Source: Rhizobium chutanense
GTDB taxonomy: Bacteria; Pseudomonadota; Alphaproteobacteria; Rhizobiales; Rhizobiaceae
DNA length: 56,925 bases
Direction: 5' to 3'
NCBI RefSeq assembly: GCF_002531935.1
Contig: NZ_NWSV01000034.1
Span: 1-56,925, forward strand
Shown here: positions 8,520-16,022 of the stretch, in pieces
Numbering within the stretch: position 1 is the stretch's first letter
Layout: the number at the start of each line of letters is the position of its first letter
Made by a program: the position numbers and the translations under genes
Notes under the pieces: generated by a model
The model's database searches: none
What the model was told of the DNA's origin: nothing
The model's input: the letters and a program-made list of their open reading frames with translations, nothing else

Positions 8520-9995
8520 ATGGGCTTCCCGCTCCTCAGCTTCATCATATTCACACCCGTCGCCGGGGCCGCGGTTCTGATGTTCCTGCGCGGTGACGAT
8601 GCGGCGCGGTGGACTGCGCTCTCTTTCACCGTCCTCGACCTTGCTCTCTGCATCGCCATGCTGGTCGGCTTCGACATTACGACCCATGCCATGCAGTTCA
8701 CCGAGACGCGCCCGTGGGTGCCCGCGCTCGGGATCAATTATGCGCTTGGCATCGACGGAGTAAGCGCGCTCTTCGTGTTCCTGACCGCACTGTTGGGGTC
8801 GATCTGCGTGCTCGCCTCCTGGGTCGCGATCGACCGAAAGGTGAAGGAATTCATGATCTGCCTGCTCTCCATGCAGGCGCTGATGCTCGGGGTCTTCTGC
8901 GCGCTCGATCTGTTCCTTTTCTACGTCTTTTGGGAGGCGATGCTGATCCCGATGTACCTCATCATCGGCGTCTGGGGCGGCGAGGGTCGGGTCTATGCGG
9001 CGATCAAGTTTTTCCTCTACACGCTGGCGGGCAGCCTGCTGTTCCTGATCGGTGTCATCGTGCTCTATTTCTACGGTGGCAGGACCTTCGATATTCTCGC
9101 TTTGACGGAACAGGAGTTACCGTTCCGGGTCCAGTCCTGGCTGTTCTTCGCCTTCCTGATCGCTTTTGCGGTCAAGGTGCCGATGGTGCCGGTCCATACC
9201 TGGCTGCCGGACGCCCATGTGCAGGCGCCGACGGCGGGCAGCATTATCCTCGCCGGCGTGCTCCTAAAGATGGGCGCCTACGGATTCCTGCGGTTCTCGC
9301 TGCCGATGCTGCCGGAGGCATCGATGTATTATTCGACGCTGATGCTGGCGCTTTCGGTGCTTGCGATCGTCTATGGCGGGTTGCTCGCGCTGGCGCAGGA
9401 CGATCTGAAGAAGCTGGTGGCCTATTCCAGCATCAGCCACATGGGCTTCGTCACGCTGGGGATTTTTGCACTGAACCTCCGCGGGCTCGAGGGCGGTATC
9501 CTGCAGATGTTCAATCATGGCGTGACGACAGGCGCCCTGTTCCTGTTCGTCGGGCTGATTTACGAGCGGACCCATACCCGCAGCATCGCCGACTATGGCG
9601 GGTTGATGAAGGTGGCGCCGGTCTACACCACGTTTCTGGCACTCTTTACCCTGTCGTCGATGGCGCTGCCGGGAACGAATTCGTTCGTGGGCGAGTTGCT
9701 GGTGCTGTCAGGCGGGTTTGCGGCCAACCTGGTCGCAGGTGCGGCCGCCGTTTTGGGCGCGTTACTCGGGGCTGCCTATCTGCTTGGCATGTATGGGAAA
9801 GTCGCGCTCGGCCCGGCCAGCGTCGGCGCCCGGCTGAAGATACGCGACGTGAACGCCCGTGAGATGGCTGCGATCCTGCCGCTGGCCGTCTTCGTACTCT
9901 GGGTTGGGTTCTATCCGAAACCCTTTCTCAACATCATCGATGCCTCGGTGAAGCATCTGCTGACGAACGTGCTCAGCAGGGGGAGCGGCCAATGA
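8520..9995 (+). CDS. nuoM: NADH-quinone oxidoreductase subunit M
   Basis: A 491-residue, 14-helix proton-pumping subunit. FYVFWEAMLIPMYLIIGVWGG with the coupling glutamate, AVKVPMVPVHTWLPDAHVQA with the central lysine, and the helix-12 segment HMGFVTLGIFALNLRG all fit NuoM, as does the length. ATG at 8520 is preferred to an in-frame GTG at 8502 that would overlap the preceding gene. The stop overlaps the nuoN start (ATGA). It is the third antiporter-type subunit of the cassette. Confidence 0.95.
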   Translation: MGFPLLSFIIFTPVAGAAVLMFLRGDDAARWTALSFTVLDLALCIAMLVGFDITTHAMQFTETRPWVPALGINYALGIDGVSALFVFLTALLGSICVLASWVAIDRKVKEFMICLLSMQALMLGVFCALDLFLFYVFWEAMLIPMYLIIGVWGGEGRVYAAIKFFLYTLAGSLLFLIGVIVLYFYGGRTFDILALTEQELPFRVQSWLFFAFLIAFAVKVPMVPVHTWLPDAHVQAPTAGSIILAGVLLKMGAYGFLRFSLPMLPEASMYYSTLMLALSVLAIVYGGLLALAQDDLKKLVAYSSISHMGFVTLGIFALNLRGLEGGILQMFNHGVTTGALFLFVGLIYERTHTRSIADYGGLMKVAPVYTTFLALFTLSSMALPGTNSFVGELLVLSGGFAANLVAGAAAVLGALLGAAYLLGMYGKVALGPASVGARLKIRDVNAREMAAILPLAVFVLWVGFYPKPFLNIIDASVKHLLTNVLSRGSGQ

Positions 9996-11431
9996 CCGCC
10001 GCCATGCTTTTCCAGTCGGCCCTAGCGAGCCTGCCCGAGATCGTGGTGATCACCGGCGCCTGCATCCTGCTGATCCTGGGACAGTTTGTGCGAAAGGGAC
10101 AGGAACATTTCCTTGTCTGGGCGTCGGTCGCGGTCGTGTTGATTGCCGCCTTGGCGACACTCATGCTGGCGAGCGAGGTGCGGCCTGCCTACACGGGCAT
10201 GTTCATCGCCGACCGCTTTGCGGTCTTCTTCAAGTTTGTTTTCTATCTTGCCACCGTTCTGACATTCCTCCTTTCGCGAAAATATGCCGATATCGAAAGG
10301 ATCGGGAGCAGCGAATACTATGTCCTGCTGCTCCTAGCGCTTTCGGGCATGATGATCATGGCCTCGGCGACCGATCTCCTGTCGATCTATGTGGGCCTCG
10401 AACTGATGGTAATTTGCACCTATGTGCTGACCGGCTTCCTGCGGCGCGAGCGGCGGTCGAACGAAGCAGCACTGAAATACGTGATCCTTGGCGCGGTCTC
10501 GACCGGGATTTTCCTTTACGGCGTTTCGCTGATCTACGGGCTTACCGGCACGACGCAACTGGACGGGATGGCTGCGGCGGTGACCGGCGATCCGCTCGAT
10601 CCCGGATTGCTGCTGGCGGTGGTCTTCATCGTCGCGGGGCTGGTCTTCAAGGTCGGCGCGGTTCCCTTCCATATGTGGCTGCCGGACGTCTATGAGGGCG
10701 CGCCGACGACGATCACCGCCTTCATGTCGGTTGGCCCCAAGGCGGCGGGGTTCGCGGTGATCCTGCGGGTGTTCCTCAACCCTCTGGTCGCAGCCTCGAA
10801 CGTCTGGATCATCGTCGCCGTCATTGCCGTGGTGACGATGGCGCTCGGCAGCTTCGTGGCGCTGGTCCAGGATAATTTCAAGCGCCTCCTGGCCTATTCC
10901 AGCATCGCCCATGCCGGCTTCGCCATTTTCGGCGTGGCGGCCGGCGGTGCCGATGGGATCGCCAGCGTGATGCTTTACCTACTGATCTACGCTTTCACGA
11001 ATCTCGGCATTTTCGCCGCCGTCATCATAATGCGGAACGACGATGTCTCGGGCGAGGTCATCGAAGACTATGCGGGTTTCGCCAAGTCACATCCGGGGCT
11101 GGCGCTTCTGATGCTGCTCTATCTCTTCTCGCTGGCCGGCATTCCGCCGACGGCCGGGTTCTTCGCCAAGTTTTACGTGCTGGTCGCCCTCGTCGAGCGT
11201 GGTTTCGTCATGCTGGCGGTCATCGCAGTGTTGCTCAGCGCCGTCGCTGCCTATTTCTACATCCGCATCGTCATGGTGATCTACATGCGCGAGCCGAAGA
11301 GGGCGTTCGCCCCGGCGCTGACGCCCCTGGTGCGCGTAACGCTGGCTGTCACCGCCGCCGGCACCATCGGCATCGGCCTATTTCCGTCGTGGTTTCTGAA
11401 GCTTGCCCAAGATTCGGTCTTTGGCGGGTGA
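9992..11431 (+). CDS. nuoN: NADH-quinone oxidoreductase subunit N
   Basis: A 479-residue, 14-helix proton-pumping subunit, normal length for the family. IYVGLELMVICTYVLTGFLR with the conserved glutamate, FKVGAVPFHMWLPDVYEGAP and RLLAYSSIAHAGFAIFGVA identify NuoN. It is the fourth antiporter-type subunit of this cassette. It overlaps nuoM by 4 bases. After its stop there is a 129-base gap before nuoA, the largest break in the plus-strand nuo operon. Confidence 0.95.
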   Translation: MTAAMLFQSALASLPEIVVITGACILLILGQFVRKGQEHFLVWASVAVVLIAALATLMLASEVRPAYTGMFIADRFAVFFKFVFYLATVLTFLLSRKYADIERIGSSEYYVLLLLALSGMMIMASATDLLSIYVGLELMVICTYVLTGFLRRERRSNEAALKYVILGAVSTGIFLYGVSLIYGLTGTTQLDGMAAAVTGDPLDPGLLLAVVFIVAGLVFKVGAVPFHMWLPDVYEGAPTTITAFMSVGPKAAGFAVILRVFLNPLVAASNVWIIVAVIAVVTMALGSFVALVQDNFKRLLAYSSIAHAGFAIFGVAAGGADGIASVMLYLLIYAFTNLGIFAAVIIMRNDDVSGEVIEDYAGFAKSHPGLALLMLLYLFSLAGIPPTAGFFAKFYVLVALVERGFVMLAVIAVLLSAVAAYFYIRIVMVIYMREPKRAFAPALTPLVRVTLAVTAAGTIGIGLFPSWFLKLAQDSVFGG

Positions 11432-11475
11432 GCGATTGGATTTGCAATGATCACACCGACGGAATAGACTTGAAG

Positions 11476-11559
11476 ATGGAGGAAGGATTGCCCAAGTCGC
11501 CCCGTGGCGTGACCGATCTACCGGTTCGCAACGAGGTCAGTGGGCAACCGGTGCAGTGA
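11476..11559 (+). CDS. Possible 27-codon leader ORF before nuoA
   Basis: An ATG ORF of 27 codons fills most of the nuoN-nuoA gap and ends with TGA one base before the nuoA ATG. It contains an internal GGAGGAAGG followed by an in-frame TTG at 11488, so translation could also begin there. nuoA itself has no obvious Shine-Dalgarno, which makes coupling from this frame attractive. There is no homology that I recognise, and it may be chance. Confidence 0.22.
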   Translation: MEEGLPKSPRGVTDLPVRNEVSGQPVQ

Positions 11560-11560
11560 T

Positions 11561-11926
11561 ATGACTGCAATGGAATTCTTGCCCGTTCTTTTCATGGTCG
11601 CCGGAGTCGTTCTGGTGGTGGGGGTGACGTTGTTCGTTTCCTCGCTGCTGCGCCCATCCAATCCCTACCCCGCCAAGAACATGCCCTATGAATGCGGCAT
11701 GGACGCCGCGGGCGAGGCGGCGGCGGGCCGCTTCAGGGTGCCGTTCTTCATCCTCGCGATCCTCCTGGTCGTTTTCGATGTCGAAGCGATGTTCCTCTTT
11801 CCCTGGGCCGTCGTCCTGAAAGAGATCGGGCTGGTCGGCTATGTCGAGATGTTCATCTTCATGGTGCTGCTTATCGTGGGCTTCGCCTACGCCTGGCTGA
11901 AAGGAGCGCTGGAATGGGAGGCGTAA
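11561..11926 (+). CDS. nuoA: NADH-quinone oxidoreductase subunit A
   Basis: A 121-residue three-helix complex I subunit. NPYPAKNMPYECGMDA carries the conserved loop cysteine near quinone-binding helices, and RFRVPFFILAILLVVFDVEA with FLFPWAVVLKEIG is the family core. ATG at 11561 gives the usual 121-residue length; a GTG at 11540 would only add seven unlike residues. No strong ribosome site is seen, see the leader frame just upstream. The end overlaps the nuoB start by 13 bases. Confidence 0.94.
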   Translation: MTAMEFLPVLFMVAGVVLVVGVTLFVSSLLRPSNPYPAKNMPYECGMDAAGEAAAGRFRVPFFILAILLVVFDVEAMFLFPWAVVLKEIGLVGYVEMFIFMVLLIVGFAYAWLKGALEWEA

Positions 11927-12417
11927 ACAACGCGATCCGCGACAGCGTGCTGTTCACCACGGCCGACAGCATCATCAGTTGGAGCCGGAGGTCAGCGCTG
12001 TGGCCGGAGACCTTCGGCATTGCCTGCTGCGCCATCGAGATGATCTCGGCCGGCTGCGCCCGCTACGATCTCGACCGGTTCGGCGTGGTGTTCCGCCCTT
12101 CGCCGAGACAATCCGACGTCATGATCATCGCCGGCACCGTGACCCGGAAATTCGCGCCCGTCGTGCGGCGGCTCTATGACCAGATGCCGGAACCGCGCTG
12201 GGTGATCGCAATGGGCACCTGCGCTATTTCAGGCGGCGTCTACAACACCTATGCCGTGGTGCAGGGATCAGAAACCTTCGTGCCCGTCGATGTGCATGTG
12301 CCCGGCTGTCCGCCCCGTCCCGAGGCGCTGATGCACGGCTTCCTGCTGCTACAAGAAAAGATCAAGAGGTCCCGGGCGCTCGCCGGCACACCTCTGGATC
12401 GGGTTATAGCGTCATGA
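11914..12417 (+). CDS. nuoB: NADH-quinone oxidoreductase subunit B
   Basis: A 167-residue peripheral-arm subunit that holds cluster N2, the last iron-sulfur centre before quinone. All four ligand cysteines are visible: the tandem pair in FGIACCAIEMISAG, one in MGTCAISGGVY and one in HVPGCPPRPEAL. The start ATG at 11914 lies inside the nuoA tail behind AAGGAG (11901-11906). The stop overlaps the nuoC start as ATGA. Confidence 0.96.
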   Translation: MGGVNNAIRDSVLFTTADSIISWSRRSALWPETFGIACCAIEMISAGCARYDLDRFGVVFRPSPRQSDVMIIAGTVTRKFAPVVRRLYDQMPEPRWVIAMGTCAISGGVYNTYAVVQGSETFVPVDVHVPGCPPRPEALMHGFLLLQEKIKRSRALAGTPLDRVIAS

Positions 12418-12950
12418 GTGCGGGGCCGTCCCTCAATCGCGCTTTGATCATGGAGCGCTTCGGAGAAACAATCGAGGACCTCGGCACTGCGCACGGTATC
12501 GACGCCTTTGCCGTTCCGCCCGCAAGGATTGTCGAGTTCTGTCGGTTCCTGAAAGCGCATCCGGCGCTGCAATTCAATTTCCTCTCGGACATTTGCGGGG
12601 TCGATCATTATCCCGAAACGCCGCGGTTCGAGGCGGTCTACCATCTTTATTCGCTGCCCAACAGGTGGCGGGTCCGCATCAAGTGCCGGCTTGGCGATCC
12701 TCCTGAAGTGCCTTCGGTCACGGGAGTCTGGCGCACCGCCAATTGGCATGAGCGCGAGGCCTGGGACATGTATGGCATCCGGTTCGAGGGACATCCCGAT
12801 CTGCGCCGGATCTACATGTGGGAAGGCTTCGAGGGCTTTCCCCAGCGCAAGGATTTCCCCTTAAGGGGCTATAAGGACAAGTTGAACCCCTTTGGTGCCG
12901 AAGGTCCGCCGCCAACGCAGCCCGACCTTGCCACCAGGGACATTCCGTAA
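12414..12950 (+). CDS. nuoC: NADH-quinone oxidoreductase subunit C
   Basis: A 178-residue 30-kDa subunit of the peripheral arm. LSDICGVDHYPETPRFEAVY and WHEREAWDMYGIRFEGHPDL followed by RRIYMWEGFEG are diagnostic. It is separate from NuoD, unlike the fused NuoCD of enterobacteria. Start overlaps nuoB by 4 bases. The PLRGY segment near residue 143 is also in place. Confidence 0.95.
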   Translation: MSAGPSLNRALIMERFGETIEDLGTAHGIDAFAVPPARIVEFCRFLKAHPALQFNFLSDICGVDHYPETPRFEAVYHLYSLPNRWRVRIKCRLGDPPEVPSVTGVWRTANWHEREAWDMYGIRFEGHPDLRRIYMWEGFEGFPQRKDFPLRGYKDKLNPFGAEGPPPTQPDLATRDIP

Positions 12951-12979
12951 GGGAGGCCGTTCTACGCCGGAACGTTGAG

Positions 12980-14194
12980 ATGACCGAAGTCACCGAGCTC
13001 AGCAGGCCTGAGGGTGAAGCGCTCAATACCAGGGAAGTGCTTCTCAACCTCGGTCCGCAGCACCCCAGCACCCATGGGGTTCTTCGGCTCGTCCTCGAAC
13101 TGGACGGCGAGTTCGTCGAGCGCGTCGATCCGCATATCGGCTATCTCCATCGCGGCACCGAAAAACTGGCGGAGAGCTTCACCTACACCCAGATTTTCCC
13201 GCTGACGGACCGGCTCGACTATCTCTGTCCGCCTTCGAACAATCTCGCCTTCGCGCTGGCGGTGGAGAAACTCCTCGGCATAGAAGCACCGATCCGGGCG
13301 CAATATATCCGCGTGATGATGGCCGAGCTGGCACGGATCTCCGGTCACCTCCTCATCACCGGCGCGCTGCCGATGGATCTCGGCGCCATGACCGCGCTGC
13401 TTTACGTCATGCGCGAGCGCGAAATGATCATGGACCTCCTGGAAATGATCACCGGTGCGCGCATGCACACGTCCTTCTGCCGGGTCGGCGGGGTGCGCGA
13501 GGACCTGCCTGACGGGTTCTTCCCCAAGATCCGGGAGTTTTGCGACATCTTCCCGAACCGGATCCGCGATTATGAGCGACTGCTCGAAGATAACCGGGTG
13601 TTTCTCAATCGCACGAAGGGGATCGGCGTGATCTCCGCCGAGGATGCTGTCGATCTCGGCCTCAGCGGCCCGAACCTGCGTGCATCAGGTGTCGACTGGG
13701 ACATCCGGCGCGATGAGCCCTACGAGATCTACGACCGGCTCGATTTCAACGTCATCACCCGCAACGAGGGCGATTGCTATGCACGCTGGCGATGCCGCGT
13801 CGACGAGATGCGCGAAAGCATGAGGATTATCGAACAATGCATCGACCAGATGCCCGAAGGGCCGTTCCAGATCGACATGCCGACAATCGCCTTCCCGCTG
13901 GACAAGGATCGGGTGCACTGCTCGATGGAGGCGCTGATCCAGCATTTCGACCTGTCGGCTTACGGCTTCAAGGTGCCGAAGGGCGAGGTCTATTCGGCGA
14001 TCGAAGCGCCAAAGGGCGAGCTTGGCTTCTACATCATCAGCGACGGGTCGCCAAAACCGTTCCGCATGAAGGTGCGGGCACCCTCGTTCGTCAATCTTCA
14101 GGCCCTCTTCGGGGTCACCAACGCCCGCTATCTGGCGGACATGATCGCCGTGCTCGGCAGCCTCGACCCTGTGATGGCGGAGGTGGACAAGTAG
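12980..14194 (+). CDS. nuoD: NADH-quinone oxidoreductase subunit D
   Basis: A 404-residue 49-kDa subunit that, with NuoB, forms the quinone-reduction site. NLGPQHPSTHGVLRLVLELD with the quinone-site His, PHIGYLHRGTEKLAE, ARMHTSFCRVGGVREDLP, and the C-terminal DMIAVLGSLDPVMAEVDK are family signatures. It reads throughout at family length with no lesion. It begins 29 bases after nuoC. Confidence 0.96.
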   Translation: MTEVTELSRPEGEALNTREVLLNLGPQHPSTHGVLRLVLELDGEFVERVDPHIGYLHRGTEKLAESFTYTQIFPLTDRLDYLCPPSNNLAFALAVEKLLGIEAPIRAQYIRVMMAELARISGHLLITGALPMDLGAMTALLYVMREREMIMDLLEMITGARMHTSFCRVGGVREDLPDGFFPKIREFCDIFPNRIRDYERLLEDNRVFLNRTKGIGVISAEDAVDLGLSGPNLRASGVDWDIRRDEPYEIYDRLDFNVITRNEGDCYARWRCRVDEMRESMRIIEQCIDQMPEGPFQIDMPTIAFPLDKDRVHCSMEALIQHFDLSAYGFKVPKGEVYSAIEAPKGELGFYIISDGSPKPFRMKVRAPSFVNLQALFGVTNARYLADMIAVLGSLDPVMAEVDK

Positions 14195-14210
14195 CAAGGA
14201 TTTGAATGCG

Positions 14211-14720
14211 ATGACCATGCGCGAAAAGATCGAAGAGGCGGCGGCGCGCTATCCCGACCAGCGCTCTGCGATCATGCCCGCGCTGCTGATCGCGCAGGAA
14301 GAACATGGCCATCTGCCGGGGCCAGTGTTGGAAGAGGTCGCCGACATTCTCGGCGTCGAGCGGATCTGGGTCTACGAGTTGGCGACCTTCTACACTCTCT
14401 TCCATACCGAACCGGTGGGGATGTTCCACCTGCAGCTCTGTGACAATGTTTCCTGCATGCTGTGCGGAGCAGAGGACCTGCTAAACCATCTGGAAACGGT
14501 GCTGGGGATCAGGAAAGGCGACACCACCCCTGACGGGCTGTTCACGCTTTCGACCGTCGAATGCCTCGGCGCCTGCGAGATGGCTCCGGTGATGCAGGTC
14601 GGCGACCACTACCACGCCAACCTTGATGTGGCGCGGATAAACGCGCTGTTGGACAGACTGCGGGCGACGGTGGGAGCGCCAAGCGTCGAGCACGCCGCTG
14701 CGCGGCTGCCGGGGGAGTAG
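14211..14720 (+). CDS. nuoE: NADH-quinone oxidoreductase subunit E
   Basis: A 169-residue thioredoxin-fold subunit holding 2Fe-2S cluster N1a. Ligands follow the C-x4-C ... C-x3-C pattern in QLCDNVSCMLCGAEDLL and VECLGACEMAPVMQVG. ATG at 14211 is preferred because AAGGA (14196-14200) is spaced 10 bases from it, whereas the in-frame TTG at 14202 is too close. It is shorter than the fused E subunits of some alphaproteobacteria. nuoF begins 4 bases after its stop. Confidence 0.94.
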   Translation: MTMREKIEEAAARYPDQRSAIMPALLIAQEEHGHLPGPVLEEVADILGVERIWVYELATFYTLFHTEPVGMFHLQLCDNVSCMLCGAEDLLNHLETVLGIRKGDTTPDGLFTLSTVECLGACEMAPVMQVGDHYHANLDVARINALLDRLRATVGAPSVEHAAARLPGE

Positions 14721-14724
14721 GGCC

Positions 14725-15990
14725 ATGTTCGAGCCGGTTCTTCTCAAAAATGTCGATGTGGCGGACGGTCATTTGGTGTCGACCTACGAGGCTGGCGGCG
14801 GTTACCAGGCGCTGGCGAAGGCGCTGCGCGAGTACACACCTGACGAGGTTATCGACCTCGTCAAACGGTCCAACCTGCGCGGTCGCGGCGGTGCCGGATT
14901 CCCTACGGGCATGAAATGGGGTTTCGTGCCGAAGCGCACCGGCAAGCCGACATATCTCTGCTGCAACGCCGATGAGGGCGAGCCGGGCACGTTCAAGGAC
15001 CGGATCGTCATGGAGCGCGACCCGCATCAACTGATCGAGGGGCTGGCGGTCAGTGCCTACGCGATCGGGGCCGAAACCGCCTATGTCTATATTCGCGGAG
15101 AATATGTGACGGCGATCCGTCGTCTGCAGCAGGCGATCGCCGAGGCCCACGCAAAGGGCTATCTCGGAAAGCGCATTCTGGGCTCCGATTTCAATTTCGC
15201 CGTACACATTCACTGCGGCGCCGGCGCCTATATCTGCGGCGAGGAGACTGCGATGCTCGAGTCGCTCGAGGGCAAGCGGGCGCAGCCGCGATTGAAGCCA
15301 CCATTTCCGGCCGTGGCCGGGCTCTACGCCAGCCCTACAGTGATCAACAATGTCGAGACGCTCTCTTGCGTGCCGCATATCATTGTGCGGGGGTCGGACT
15401 GGTTTCGGGGTATCGGCCCGGACAAGAGCCCCGGCCCGAAGCTCTACTGCCTCAGCGGGCAGGTGCGCAAACCCGGCCTCTATGAGCTGCCGATGGGCAT
15501 ACCGCTGCGCGAACTGGTCGAGAACCACGCCGGCGGCGCGCTGCCGGGACGCAGAATCAAGGCAGTGATCCCGGGCGGGGTCTCGGCGCCTGTAATACCG
15601 GAGCAAGGGCTTGAGGTGGGGATGGATTTCGACTCGCTGGCTGCCGCCGGCTCGATGCTCGGTTCGGCCGGCGTGATCGTGATCGACGACTCGACCTGCA
15701 TGGTCAAGGTCGCCACCCGGATCATCGAGTTCTTCCACCATGAGTCCTGCGGCAAGTGCACGCCATGCCGGGAAGGATTGAACTGGGTCGTGAAGGTCCT
15801 GCGCCGGATCGAGGCCGGCGAAGGTGCTGCCGGCGATCTGGAGCAGCTGGAGATGCTCTGCAAAGGCATTTTCGGCAATACGTTTTGTGCCTTGGGTGAC
15901 GGGGCGGCGATGGGGTTGCGGGCGGCACTCGCGCATTTTCGCGATGAGTTCGTTGCCCATATCGAGGACCGCAGGTGCCCCTTTCACTGA
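14725..15990 (+). CDS. nuoF: NADH-quinone oxidoreductase subunit F
   Basis: A 421-residue NADH-binding subunit carrying FMN and 4Fe-4S cluster N3. The FMN/NADH loop RGRGGAGFPTGMKWGF (about residues 52-67), YLCCNADEGEPGTFKDR and GAGAYICGEETAMLESLEG are typical. Cluster ligands are ESCGKCTPCREG and the later Cys of GNTFCALGDGAAM. Length is normal. Cotranscribed with nuoE and nuoG. Confidence 0.96.
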   Translation: MFEPVLLKNVDVADGHLVSTYEAGGGYQALAKALREYTPDEVIDLVKRSNLRGRGGAGFPTGMKWGFVPKRTGKPTYLCCNADEGEPGTFKDRIVMERDPHQLIEGLAVSAYAIGAETAYVYIRGEYVTAIRRLQQAIAEAHAKGYLGKRILGSDFNFAVHIHCGAGAYICGEETAMLESLEGKRAQPRLKPPFPAVAGLYASPTVINNVETLSCVPHIIVRGSDWFRGIGPDKSPGPKLYCLSGQVRKPGLYELPMGIPLRELVENHAGGALPGRRIKAVIPGGVSAPVIPEQGLEVGMDFDSLAAAGSMLGSAGVIVIDDSTCMVKVATRIIEFFHHESCGKCTPCREGLNWVVKVLRRIEAGEGAAGDLEQLEMLCKGIFGNTFCALGDGAAMGLRAALAHFRDEFVAHIEDRRCPFH

Positions 15991-16022
15991 AGGCGAGCGC
16001 CGCAACTGGACTGCGAGGAAGC

